Of a stretch of 64,000 bases of DNA, positions 1 through 7,749 are shown in pieces (the first letter of the stretch is position 1; each line of letters starts with the position of its first letter). Origin of the DNA: Ammoniphilus sp. CFH 90114. Lineage in GTDB: Bacteria; Bacillota; Bacilli; Aneurinibacillales; RAOX-1. The position numbers and the translations under genes were made by a program. The notes beneath the pieces are model-generated. The model made no database searches and was not told where the DNA came from. It saw only the letters and a program-made list of their open reading frames with translations. The stretch spans positions 608,133-672,132 of the forward strand of contig NZ_SDLI01000001.1 in assembly GCF_004123195.1 (NCBI RefSeq), written 5' to 3'.

Positions 1-518
1 TGACTTGCTATTCTGTCGGCAATCCCGTACGACAAGGCTAGTTGGCCGTTTATGGTAGATCCGCTTAAAACAAGGCGCTTGGCAATCTGTAGGGGAATGA
101 GACGCTGAAGTCGCTTGGTATTATAGGTAAATCCCACATTAACACCTGGAAATCCAATTTTCGCTTTTTGTTCCATCCAACGGAAATCACAAGAGAGCGC
201 AAGTTCAGCTCCTGCTCCCATAGCATAGCCCGTAATTTTGGCAATAGTGATAAAGGGTGCTGTTTCTAGTTTGTTTAAGAACTTCTCATAGGTGGCAAAG
301 AGAGTTGTTACTTCTAAAGGAGCTAGATGGGCTAGTTGTTGTAAATTCATACCTACAGAGAAATGAGGGGTGCCCTCAATGATAAGTACGCTGGTTTTCT
401 CGCTAATCGTATCTAGTACTTCCATAAAACGGTGAATAAAAGGTAAATCAATGGAGTTACCTTTATCATGACTAAATTGGATATGTGTATACTGAGAATG
501 TTCAGTGACTTGGAACAT
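1..518 (-). CDS. Enoyl-CoA hydratase/isomerase family protein (partial, 3' end outside window)
   Basis: The first 172 residues of a crotonase-fold protein; the C-terminus lies beyond the window edge. The oxyanion-hole segments are visible: GTPHFSVGMNL near residue 50 (usual form G..FS.G.dl) and ITGYAMGAGAELALSCDFRW near residue 95. The start is fixed by AAAGGAG a few bases upstream of the ATG at 518. Members act on acyl-CoA thioesters; the exact substrate and the two acidic catalytic positions cannot be judged from the fragment. It reads away from the downstream cyclase gene's terminator. Confidence 0.85.
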   Translation of the reverse strand, partial: MFQVTEHSQYTHIQFSHDKGNSIDLPFIHRFMEVLDTISEKTSVLIIEGTPHFSVGMNLQQLAHLAPLEVTTLFATYEKFLNKLETAPFITIAKITGYAMGAGAELALSCDFRWMEQKAKIGFPGVNVGFTYNTKRLQRLIPLQIAKRLVLSGSTINGQLALSYGIADRIAS

Positions 519-570
519 AGGGTCTCCTTTTAGCATTCGTCGATATATTTAGTTTACCATATTTTTCAAT

Positions 571-598
571 GAAAAAGGACTAGCGTTAAGCTAGTCCT
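571..598 (-). terminator. Intrinsic terminator of the cyclase-family gene
   Basis: Perfect 9-bp stem AGGACTAGC/GCTAGTCCT with a 5-base loop; on the minus strand it is followed by TTTTTC. The stem overlaps the stop codon of the gene it ends. Confidence 0.85.
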
Positions 599-1220
599 AT
601 CCTAAAAGTCCTTCTACTAGGACTACTCGTGCTGGTGCTGCATCTGTTCCTATTAATTTAATCGGAGCTGCCATCATAAAGTATTTACCTGCAGGGACGT
701 CCTGCAATCTGAGCCCTTCAATGATGATAATCTTGGCACCAAAGAGACATTTATGGGTTGGATGCCCGGGTTGGCTGCGTTCTATACCTAAAGCATCTAT
801 TCCCACACCTTTCACCCGTTTGTAGGCGAGGAGCTTCGCAGCGTCTTCCTTCACATAAATAAAGTCGGGATTAAACGCGGTGTCAAGTGAATTAGCTGTC
901 TTAAGCAACAGAAATTCCCCTTCTTGAATATCGAATGGCGCGAGGTCGTCAGCCGTAATGCCATCTTTAACATGGGATAGATCTAATACTCTGCACGGTC
1001 CTACCAGATCCTCCAAGGATATGGATTCCATCGTTTCACCGCTAACAACCATATGTAGAGGGGCATCAACGTGGGTGCCAGTATGTACATCAAGGCTTAC
1101 CCTTGTTTCACTAACATAGTTATTTTGAACCGTTTCAAAGGCTGGCTGTTTTTCAGGTTTGTTTTTATAAACCGTCATTCCTTCATGGATGGCCATGGAG
1201 ACATCGTAAATTTTATACAT
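597..1220 (-). CDS. Cyclase family protein (kynurenine-formamidase-like metal hydrolase)
   Basis: A 207-residue member of the cyclase/KynB family (PF04199). The metal-binding signature HTGTHVDAPLH lies near residue 48, and the sequence opens with the usual DVSMAIHEGM..Y segment. An in-frame ATG exists 21 bases upstream, but GGAGG sits inside that extension 8 bases before the internal ATG at 1220, so the internal ATG is chosen. The family includes arylformamidases and other amide or lactone hydrolases; no kynurenine genes are adjacent, so the substrate is open. Monocistronic. Confidence 0.8.
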   Translation of the reverse strand: MYKIYDVSMAIHEGMTVYKNKPEKQPAFETVQNNYVSETRVSLDVHTGTHVDAPLHMVVSGETMESISLEDLVGPCRVLDLSHVKDGITADDLAPFDIQEGEFLLLKTANSLDTAFNPDFIYVKEDAAKLLAYKRVKGVGIDALGIERSQPGHPTHKCLFGAKIIIIEGLRLQDVPAGKYFMMAAPIKLIGTDAAPARVVLVEGLLG

Positions 1221-1382
1221 GGACTTTTCCTCCGTAATCATAATGTGCTCAAATCAAGTATTTCGCGTTCTATCTTGGCATTTCCTCCCCATTTTACACG
1301 GACAGTTGGTTATTATGCAAAATCAGGCAAGGATAAAACGATAGTAGGGGATAAAACTAAAAGAAAAAAGGGCGGGATTTTT

Positions 1383-1580
1383 ATGAGTTGGGCAGTCATC
1401 ATTCTCATGATATTTTTAGTTATATTATCTCTTAGTTGGCTTAATACTAGAAGGCGCGTACCCGCGAAGGCTGAAACGCTGGTCTATCTCCAAGGGCGTA
1501 ATATGATGAATAATCCAGATTCGGATGCAGATATGCAAGAGCAATACAATTACCGAAAAGACACCAAAGAGGACGATTAA
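1383..1580 (+). CDS. Small single-pass membrane protein, unknown function
   Basis: 65 residues: an N-terminal hydrophobic segment (residues 3-20), an Arg-rich stop-transfer (NTRRR), then a charged soluble tail ending in DTKEDD. A GGGCGGG ribosome site 8 bases upstream supports this ATG; a longer in-frame reading from 1071 runs antisense through the cyclase gene and is not believable. Predicted topology is N-out/C-in by the positive-inside rule. Family not recognised. Confidence 0.6.
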   Translation: MSWAVIILMIFLVILSLSWLNTRRRVPAKAETLVYLQGRNMMNNPDSDADMQEQYNYRKDTKEDD

Positions 1581-1621
1581 GCTTTTGGACATACTACCCC
1601 TATGGGGAGGTGGAAAAACAA

Positions 1622-1738
1622 ATGGCATTAAAAGAACAAGCAAACATGAAGAAAACCCCGAGGAACCGCAACGGTTTAATGAGAGATGGCGTACCATTGG
1701 AAAAAGGGAAAATTAGTATTGAACCCAAGAAGAGATAA
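1622..1738 (+). CDS. Very small basic protein (38 aa), unknown
   Basis: An ORF of 38 codons starting MALKEQANMKKTPRNRNG and ending EPKKR, with a strong GGGGAGGTGG ribosome site 7-10 bases before the ATG and an intrinsic terminator 13 bases after the stop. It lies 41 bases after the 65-residue membrane protein and may be cotranscribed with it. Strongly basic, so nucleic-acid binding or a spore-packaging role is conceivable, but no family was recognised. Confidence 0.5.
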   Translation: MALKEQANMKKTPRNRNGLMRDGVPLEKGKISIEPKKR

Positions 1739-1750
1739 AACTTTGGAAAG

Positions 1751-1788
1751 AGGCATTCTGCAGCGGTTGCTGTGAGAATGCCTTTTTT
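1751..1788 (+). terminator. Intrinsic terminator
   Basis: Stem AGGCATTCT/AGAATGCCT separated by 15 bases and followed by a T run; ends the two small-protein genes upstream. Confidence 0.85.
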
Positions 1789-1818
1789 AGTATGAATAAA
1801 CTAATTCAGCTAGATAAT

Positions 1819-1834
1819 GGGAAGTCGACTTCCC
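1819..1834 (+). promoter_or_regulatory. Perfect 16-bp palindrome upstream of thiD
   Basis: GGGAAGTCGACTTCCC is a perfect palindrome with no loop, 84 bases before thiD and with no following T run, so it resembles a dimeric repressor site more than a terminator. No TPP riboswitch is visible in this leader. The cognate protein is unknown. Confidence 0.35.
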
Positions 1835-1917
1835 TCTTGTAATCCTCAAAGAAATATCCTATGCTTACGATAACTTTCCATAAATGGTCTATTTTTAGTC
1901 TGGGGGGAACATAAGGA

Positions 1918-2718
1918 ATGAAGATATCGAGAGCCTTAACGATTGCTGGGTCTGATAGCGGTGGGGGTGCAGGCATTCAAGCGGATTTAAAAACATTTAC
2001 AGTTCGAAAAGTGTATGGAATGAGTGCCATTACCGCCATAACCGCTCAGAATACGCTTGGTGTTGAAGGTATTCATCCTATACCTTTAGAAATGATTGCA
2101 AAACAGATTGAGATGGTGATTGAAGATATAGGAGTAGACGCTGTGAAAACAGGCATGCTTGGGACCTCAGAGATTATTGAACTCGTGGCCGACAGGCTAA
2201 AGCGATATGAAGTGCCTTATGTAGTCGTGGATCCTGTCATGGTGGCTAAAGGTGGGGCAAAGCTGCTTCAAGATGATGCTGTAAAGAGTCTTATTACTTC
2301 TTTACTTCCCCTCGCGTCTATTGTAACTCCTAACATTCCAGAAGCAGAAGTGATTACAGGCAAGCCGATCCACACTCTTGATGATATGCTGCGAGCAGCA
2401 AAAGAGATCGTAGATATGGGTGCGAAATCCGTTATTGTAAAAGGGGGCCATCTAGAAGGTGAGCCTATCGATCTGTTTTATGATGGTGTAGAAATTACGA
2501 CTTTTAAGGGGATTAGAATCCCTACAAGACATACTCATGGCACTGGGTGTACCTTTGCGGCTTGTCTTACAGCAGAACTGGCTAAAGGCCATGAGATGAT
2601 CGATTGTATTCGAACAGCAAAAGCCTATATAACCGCAGCAATTAGCAAGGAACTTGGCTTAGGAAAGGGCCATGGACCAACGAATCATTGGGCGTATGGG
2701 GTAGGACAAGATGAATAA
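1918..2718 (+). CDS. thiD: Hydroxymethylpyrimidine/phosphomethylpyrimidine kinase
   Basis: 266 residues, the normal length for ThiD, which phosphorylates HMP and then HMP-P to HMP-PP for thiamine synthesis in the cytoplasm. Visible motifs: N-terminal TIAGSDSGGGAGIQADLKT, the VVDPVMVAKGG segment near 110, and the ribokinase-type anion-hole/catalytic motif RHTHGTGCTFAA near 206 with its catalytic Cys. It overlaps thiE by 8 bases, so the pair is translationally coupled. thiC, thiG and thiM are not here. Confidence 0.95.
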   Translation: MKISRALTIAGSDSGGGAGIQADLKTFTVRKVYGMSAITAITAQNTLGVEGIHPIPLEMIAKQIEMVIEDIGVDAVKTGMLGTSEIIELVADRLKRYEVPYVVVDPVMVAKGGAKLLQDDAVKSLITSLLPLASIVTPNIPEAEVITGKPIHTLDDMLRAAKEIVDMGAKSVIVKGGHLEGEPIDLFYDGVEITTFKGIRIPTRHTHGTGCTFAACLTAELAKGHEMIDCIRTAKAYITAAISKELGLGKGHGPTNHWAYGVGQDE

Positions 2719-3370
2719 AAGCAAGCGTTTGAAACAGTGGGATGTATATTTAGTCATGGACCTTCAAGGCCACGGTCCGTTCAATGCTCTAGAGCTCGCA
2801 AGGCAAGCCATAGATGGTGGAATCAAGGTTATTCAGATTCGTGAAAAAAACATGGGAAACCCTGATTATCTCCGTTTAGCGCTGCCTATTCGTGAACTAT
2901 GTAAGACAAAGCAAGTAGACTTCATTATTAATGACCGGATAGACCTTGCACTAAGGTTGCAAGCAGATGGGGTGCATCTAGGCCAAGATGATATTCCAGA
3001 AGGGGCAATAAGAGATGAGATTGGCGAGGACATGATCTTGGGGATCTCAGCTTCAAGTACAGACGAAGCAAGGCGGGGGATACGCGTTGGTGCAGATTAT
3101 TTAGGTGTCGGAGCCATATATCCTACATTTTCGAAAAGTGATGCAGGTGACGCGGTATCGCCATCCTTAATTCAGGACATCCGACATTTTAGCGATCTAC
3201 CTATCGTGGGCATTGGCGGCATCCAATTGGGAAGAGCCACCCCTGTTATTGTTGCTGGAGGGAATGCCGTGGCTGTGATCTCGGCCATTTGCCAAGCTCC
3301 TTCGCCGGTAGAGGCTGCTAGAAAACTTCAAGTTGAGGTCAGAGAAGCAAAACAAAGGGTAACAGATTAA
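2711..3370 (+). CDS. thiE: Thiamine-phosphate synthase
   Basis: 219 residues. ThiE joins HMP-PP with the thiazole phosphate to make thiamine monophosphate. Visible features of the TIM barrel: VIQIREKN (pyrophosphate-contacting Arg/Lys), FIINDRIDLAL, ADGVHLGQDD, GVGAIYPTFSKSDA and the C-terminal phosphate loop VGIGGI. Start ATG lies inside the end of thiD. The barrel's usual T-x-T-K.. loop is here PTFSKSDAG, a normal variant. Confidence 0.93.
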   Translation: MNKSKRLKQWDVYLVMDLQGHGPFNALELARQAIDGGIKVIQIREKNMGNPDYLRLALPIRELCKTKQVDFIINDRIDLALRLQADGVHLGQDDIPEGAIRDEIGEDMILGISASSTDEARRGIRVGADYLGVGAIYPTFSKSDAGDAVSPSLIQDIRHFSDLPIVGIGGIQLGRATPVIVAGGNAVAVISAICQAPSPVEAARKLQVEVREAKQRVTD

Positions 3371-3492
3371 TGGCATTTATATCGCAAATAGTAGCTCAAG
3401 ATGGTCATAAACCAGTAGTTGGTACTATTCCAAAAATAATCCTTTTACTTTCTAGAAGCAATTTGATAAAATTGGGATAATTTAAAAGTTCA

Positions 3493-3640
3493 TAGATTCC
3501 TTCGGGGCCGGGTGCAATTCCCGACCGGCGGTGATGGGTAGTGTACCCTTAGTCCGTGAGCCGAGACCTGTAACAAGGTTGACGCTGATTCGGTGAAATT
3601 CCGAAACCGACAGTATAGTCTGGATGGGAGAAGGAGATGG
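3493..3640 (+). promoter_or_regulatory. FMN riboswitch (RFN element) controlling ribD-ribE-ribBA-ribH
   Basis: The conserved RFN blocks are all present in order: TTCCTTCGGGGCCGGGTG, CCCGACCGGCGGTGATGGG, TTAGTCCGTGAGC, CTGATTCGGTGAAATTCCG, ACCGACAGTATAGTCTGG and ATGGGAGAAGG. In Bacilli this aptamer binds FMN and ends transcription early. Here a secondary hairpin (3655-3660 with 3682-3687) and then a strong terminator at 3725-3768 lie between the aptamer and ribD, matching transcriptional control. Confidence 0.97.
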
Positions 3641-3724
3641 AAAAGAGGCAGGGGAAGACTGTGCTTATTTAGGTATGCCAGAGTCTTAAACTTTTTGCTT
3701 TTTTTAACTTTCATTTTGAATGTG

Positions 3725-3768
3725 AGCCCTGGGAGTAGTCTAACTATTTCCAGGGCTTTCTTTTTTTA
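3725..3768 (+). terminator. Riboswitch expression-platform terminator
   Basis: Stem AGCCCTGG/CCAGGGCT with a 17-base loop followed by TTCTTTTTTT, 36 bases before the ribD start; the expected FMN-stabilised terminator. Confidence 0.85.
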
Positions 3769-3803
3769 TTGAGTTTTACAAGCATGTTTAGGGTTAGGAG
3801 CGG

Positions 3804-4910
3804 ATGGACTTGTTGAATACTCACGATTACTTTATGGATATTGCTCTTGGGTGGGCTCGTTCAGCCAAAGGACAAACAGCCCCGAATCCAATGGTAGGAG
3901 CAGTAGTAGTTAAGGATGGGGAAATTGTAGGTATGGGTGCCCATCTAAAAGCAGGCGAACCACACGCGGAGATTCATGCGTTGGCCATGGCGTCGAACAA
4001 GGCTAGAGGAGCAACCATCTATGTCACTCTTGAGCCGTGTTCCCATTATGGAAGAACTCCTCCTTGTGCAGAAGCTCTAATCCGTGCGGGAGTATCTAGA
4101 GTTGTTGTAGCTATGCTTGATCCTAATCCGCTCGTCGCCGGACGAGGTGTACAACTGCTTGAAGATGCGGGAATAGAGGTAATCAGCGGCATTCGTGAAA
4201 GGGAGTCCCGTAGATTAAATGAGGTTTTCATCAAATATATTACAACGGGGCGTCCGTTTGTAACCATGAAGACGGCTAATACACTAGATGGGAAAGTGGC
4301 AACCGAGATAGGAAGCAGTCGCTGGATTACAGGAGAAAAGGCAAGAATCGATGTGCATCGTTTGCGCCATGAGTATCAGGGAATTCTAGTAGGTGTTAAC
4401 ACGGTAATCAAGGATAATCCTGTATTAACTACCCGGCTCCCCGAAGGTGGAAGGAATCCCATTCGGATTATTCTAGATTCAACGCTTAGAATTCCCCTTG
4501 AATCCAATATCGTTCAAGATCACCAAGCTCCAACTTGGATCTATACCACGCGTGCGGCAGATGAAAGAAAGACTTCTCAATTAAAGGAAATGGGTGTTGA
4601 GGTTTTTGCTGTTTCGAGCGGGGGACAAGTGGATGTACTGGATGTGCTCTCCCATCTCGGAGAACAGCAGGTTTCCTCCGTGCTAGTTGAGGGAGGAAGT
4701 GAGGTGAACGGATCGTTCTTAAAAGCAAAAGCGATAGATAAAGTAATCACATATCTTGCTCCAAAGCTGGTAGGAGGCCGCCACGCTCCCACGTCTTTCG
4801 GTGGAGAGGGAATCCTCCAAATGAATGAAGCGATCCAATTAAGAGACCTTGAGGTCGAGATAATAGGAGAAGATATTCGTATCGAAGGTTATCCAGAATG
4901 GGGGGATTAG
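3804..4910 (+). CDS. ribD: Bifunctional pyrimidine deaminase/reductase
   Basis: 368 residues, full length. RibD deaminates and then reduces the GTP-cyclohydrolase product in riboflavin synthesis. The N-terminal deaminase has the zinc signature HAE (PHAEIHALAMA near residue 53) and PCSHYGRTPPC (near 78). The C-terminal reductase domain begins about residue 150 (TMKTANTLDGKVA) and carries SRWITG and VEGGSEVNGSFL. Start supported by TAGGAGCGG. Its stop abuts the ribE start codon directly. Confidence 0.97.
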   Translation: MDLLNTHDYFMDIALGWARSAKGQTAPNPMVGAVVVKDGEIVGMGAHLKAGEPHAEIHALAMASNKARGATIYVTLEPCSHYGRTPPCAEALIRAGVSRVVVAMLDPNPLVAGRGVQLLEDAGIEVISGIRERESRRLNEVFIKYITTGRPFVTMKTANTLDGKVATEIGSSRWITGEKARIDVHRLRHEYQGILVGVNTVIKDNPVLTTRLPEGGRNPIRIILDSTLRIPLESNIVQDHQAPTWIYTTRAADERKTSQLKEMGVEVFAVSSGGQVDVLDVLSHLGEQQVSSVLVEGGSEVNGSFLKAKAIDKVITYLAPKLVGGRHAPTSFGGEGILQMNEAIQLRDLEVEIIGEDIRIEGYPEWGD

Positions 4911-5552
4911 ATGTTTACTGGAATCATTGAAGAACTAGGGGTCATCCAAGGCATCAAGCGTGGAGGAGAATGGATGGTTCTTACAATTGGGGCATCCATT
5001 GTGCTTAAGGATGTTCAATTAGGTGACAGTATTGCTGTCAATGGTGTATGTCTTACCGTGACCTCATTTTCCTCTCGAGAATTTACTGTCGATGTCATGC
5101 CGGAGACTTTTCATAAGACAAGCCTATCTGATATTCAAGTGGGGAGCAAAGTCAACTTAGAAAGAGCCATGGCTGCAGGCGGACGGTTTGGAGGGCATTT
5201 TGTTTCGGGGCATGTAGACGGAACAGGGAAAATCGTATCGAAGACCAGCTACGGAAATGCGGTCCTGTTTGAAATTAAAGCTCCTGAACAACTTTTGCAT
5301 TATATGATACCTAAAGGTTCCGTGACCATTGATGGGATCAGCCTAACCATTTTGGATGTGTCCTCTGACAGATTCAGTGTGTCTATTATCCCACACACCC
5401 TTGAGATGACCATTCTGCAACACAAGGGAATGGGTGCTACCGTTAACTTGGAGTGTGACATGATAGGAAAATACATTGAAAAGTTTATCACGACCCGCAA
5501 GCCAACTTCCAAATTGACGGAAGCTTTCTTGTCGGAACACGGATTTATGTAG
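4911..5552 (+). CDS. ribE: Riboflavin synthase alpha subunit
   Basis: 213 residues, two tandem lumazine-binding repeats: one from the diagnostic start MFTGIIEELG, the other from about residue 98 (SGHVDGTGKI). The enzyme dismutates two molecules of dimethylribityllumazine to riboflavin. The start codon follows the ribD stop with no gap; GGGGG in the end of ribD serves as ribosome site. Confidence 0.97.
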   Translation: MFTGIIEELGVIQGIKRGGEWMVLTIGASIVLKDVQLGDSIAVNGVCLTVTSFSSREFTVDVMPETFHKTSLSDIQVGSKVNLERAMAAGGRFGGHFVSGHVDGTGKIVSKTSYGNAVLFEIKAPEQLLHYMIPKGSVTIDGISLTILDVSSDRFSVSIIPHTLEMTILQHKGMGATVNLECDMIGKYIEKFITTRKPTSKLTEAFLSEHGFM

Positions 5553-5570
5553 AAAAGGGGAGAAGAGGAT

Positions 5571-6764
5571 ATGTTTCATAAGATTGAAGAAGCCATTCAT
5601 GATCTAATTCAAGGCAAACCCATTATTGTAGTAGATGATGAGGATCGTGAAAATGAGGGAGATTTTGTAGCCCTGTCCGCAAAAGCAACTCCAGAAGTCA
5701 TCAACTTTATGATTACTCATGGACGGGGACTTGTTTGTGTACCCATTACAGAGGAAAGGGCGAGCGAGCTCAAGCTTGAACCGATGGTGTTCAATAACAC
5801 GGACGCACACGCTACAGCCTTCACCGTTTCAGTTGACTCCTTTGATACGACGACAGGCATTTCTGCACATGAACGTTCCCAAACCATTATGGATTTGATC
5901 AACCCAAGCATTAAACCTAATCATTTTCGCAGACCAGGTCATATCTTCCCCCTCGTAGCGAAAAAGGGAGGAGTTCTGCGTCGAGCGGGACATACGGAAG
6001 CAGCTGTAGATTTGGCCCGATTATGTGGATCCTATCCTTCAGGAGTGATTTGCGAAATAATAAATGAAGATGGAACAATGTCTCGCGTTCCTGATTTATT
6101 AAAAATTGCCGAGCAATTTGATCTTAAAATTATAACGATAGAAGACTTAATTAAATATAGAACCAACAAGGAAAAGCTCGTCCAACGTGAGGTAGAGGTA
6201 AACATGCCAACCGATTTTGGAACCTTCCGAGCGATCGCTTATACCAATGAAGTGGATCAAAAAGAACACGTAGCCTTAGTAAAAGGTACGATTGATCCGA
6301 ATGATCCGGTTCTGGTAAGGGTGCACTCCGAGTGTCTAACCGGTGATGTGTTCCATTCTCATCGATGCGATTGTGGGCCTCAGTTGGCAGCGGCCTTGTC
6401 ACAAATTGAGGCGGAAGGAAAGGGAATCCTTCTTTATATGCGTCAAGAAGGCCGGGGCATTGGTCTAATTAACAAACTTAAGGCATATAAGCTGCAAGAA
6501 CAAGGACTAGATACGGTCGAAGCGAATGAACAGCTAGGGTTTGCAGCCGATTTACGAGAATATGGTATTGGGGCTCAGATCTTAAAGGACCTAGGAGTCG
6601 GTAAAATCAAATTATTGACCAATAATCCTCGGAAAATTACAGGAATTTCAGGTCATGATCTTGAGGTTGTTGAAAGAGTACCGATTCAAATGAAGGCCAA
6701 TGTAAGTAATGAGCGATATTTAAATACCAAGAAAGATAAACTTGGACATTTATTAAACTTATAA
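5571..6764 (+). CDS. ribBA: Bifunctional DHBP synthase / GTP cyclohydrolase II
   Basis: 397 residues. The N-terminal RibB domain (about 1-200) contains [13 protein letters not shown] and the catalytic region [22 protein letters not shown]; it makes the four-carbon unit from ribulose 5-phosphate. The C-terminal RibA domain carries the zinc-binding segment [18 protein letters not shown] and RQEGRGIGL. Both active sites look intact. GGGGAGAAGAGG is the ribosome site. Confidence 0.97.
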   Translation: MFHKIEEAIHDLIQGKPIIVVDDEDRENEGDFVALSAKATPEVINFMITHGRGLVCVPITEERASELKLEPMVFNNTDAHATAFTVSVDSFDTTTGISAHERSQTIMDLINPSIKPNHFRRPGHIFPLVAKKGGVLRRAGHTEAAVDLARLCGSYPSGVICEIINEDGTMSRVPDLLKIAEQFDLKIITIEDLIKYRTNKEKLVQREVEVNMPTDFGTFRAIAYTNEVDQKEHVALVKGTIDPNDPVLVRVHSECLTGDVFHSHRCDCGPQLAAALSQIEAEGKGILLYMRQEGRGIGLINKLKAYKLQEQGLDTVEANEQLGFAADLREYGIGAQILKDLGVGKIKLLTNNPRKITGISGHDLEVVERVPIQMKANVSNERYLNTKKDKLGHLLNL

Positions 6765-6778
6765 AAGGGGATAGAATC

Positions 6779-7246
6779 ATGGCAAAAGTATACGAAGGTA
6801 AATTGGTTGGTACCGGGTTAAAATTTGGAATTGTAGTAGGACGATTCAACGAATTCATCACTTCGAAATTGTTGAGCGGTGCTCTTGATGCCCTTAACCG
6901 ACACGGGGTAGATGAAAATGATGTGGAAGTTGCCTGGGTGCCTGGAGCATTTGAGATTCCTATGATCGCAAAAAAGATGGCCGAAAGCGGAAAATATGAC
7001 GCCGTCATTACTTTAGGTACAGTCATTAGGGGAGCTACTCCTCACTTTGACTTTGTCTGTAATGAAGCCGCAAAGGGAGTAGCCGCTATTGCATTACAGA
7101 CTGGGGTTCCAACCATCTTCGGTGTTCTTACGACAGATACCATCGAACAGGCAATTGAACGTGCGGGTACGAAAGCAGGTAATAAAGGGTGGGAGTCTGC
7201 TGCAGTAGCTATCGAAATGGCAAATCTAACAAGACAATTTTCTTAG
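6779..7246 (+). CDS. ribH: 6,7-dimethyl-8-ribityllumazine synthase
   Basis: 155 residues, normal RibH length. Visible: [20 protein letters not shown], the conserved ALGTVIRG-type segment (here [20 protein letters not shown], with catalytic His) and [24 protein letters not shown] near the end. It condenses the RibA/D and RibB products and forms the icosahedral capsid with RibE in Bacillus. Last gene of the operon, followed by a terminator. Confidence 0.97.
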   Translation: MAKVYEGKLVGTGLKFGIVVGRFNEFITSKLLSGALDALNRHGVDENDVEVAWVPGAFEIPMIAKKMAESGKYDAVITLGTVIRGATPHFDFVCNEAAKGVAAIALQTGVPTIFGVLTTDTIEQAIERAGTKAGNKGWESAAVAIEMANLTRQFS

Positions 7247-7259
7247 AACATGAAAAAAG

Positions 7260-7294
7260 CATTCATAGCCACAAGCTATGGATGTTTTTTTTTT
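7260..7294 (+). terminator. Intrinsic terminator of the rib operon
   Basis: 10-bp stem CATTCATAGC/GCTATGGATG with a 5-base loop and a run of ten T. Confidence 0.9.
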
Positions 7295-7377
7295 GCAAAG
7301 AAGAATAAAAGGGATTGAATTTTTATAAATTATAATGTATATTTAAAACAACCAAGGGATGAAATGAGGGGAAGTTA

Positions 7378-7581
7378 ATGAAGATGGAATTACTAGAAAA
7401 TAAAAATGAACTTCAATCGCAGCAAGAGAGTGAACTGTTGCGCAAGTCCCTAATTGAGGCCACGGAAACAATTGAATTTATGGTAAACTCCCTTATGTGG
7501 AGTGCTGAATATAAGGTTTTAGCTCAATCGAAAGAGAAGCTATGGAAGTTAAAACAAGTCTTGGCCCACTTAGATGCTTAA
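7378..7581 (+). CDS. Small helical protein, unknown
   Basis: 67 residues, almost entirely amphipathic helix by eye, Glu/Lys/Leu rich, no Cys. GAGGGGAAG precedes the ATG, and a terminator follows. It has a faint resemblance in size and layout to Spo0E-type aspartyl-phosphate phosphatases, but their SxxLD signature is missing (here SKEKLWKLK), so no function is assigned. Confidence 0.55.
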   Translation: MKMELLENKNELQSQQESELLRKSLIEATETIEFMVNSLMWSAEYKVLAQSKEKLWKLKQVLAHLDA

Positions 7582-7589
7582 ATTTCTAG

Positions 7590-7614
7590 GAAGCGGAATT
7601 CCCGCTTCTTTTTT
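7590..7614 (+). terminator. Intrinsic terminator
   Basis: Stem GAAGCGG/CCGCTTC with a 5-base loop, then six T; ends the 67-residue gene. Confidence 0.85.
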
Positions 7615-7673
7615 GTTTTTTGTTTTTGGAAATGGAAATCATGCGGACATTAAATTCTGATCATAATGTGAAT

Positions 7674-7717
7674 TTGTGAGATATGTCACAACCTGCTCTT
7701 ACCCTTCTTGTTAAGAT
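7674..7717 (+). promoter_or_regulatory. Fnr-type activator site and promoter of the hybrid-cluster protein gene
   Basis: TTGTGA-GATATG-TCACAA (7674-7691) is a perfect palindrome matching the Bacillus Fnr consensus TGTGA-N6-TCACA. A -10 hexamer TAAGAT lies at 7712-7717; the start point predicted 7 bases later puts the palindrome centre at about -41.5, the classic class II activator position. No good -35 box is needed. Confidence 0.75.
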
Positions 7718-7749
7718 AGAGTCAGTTCAAATGACGAGGAGGAAAATTG

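Noticed and set aside
1071-1382. Long N-terminal extension of the 65-residue membrane protein
   Set aside because: It is antisense to the cyclase gene and lacks a ribosome site; the ATG at 1383 has one.
1789-1917. Looked for a TPP riboswitch before thiD
   Set aside because: No CTGAGA or ACCTGAT-type core; only a palindrome is seen.
7378-7581. Spo0E-like aspartyl-phosphate phosphatase
   Set aside because: The SxxLD signature is missing; size and helicity alone do not support it.
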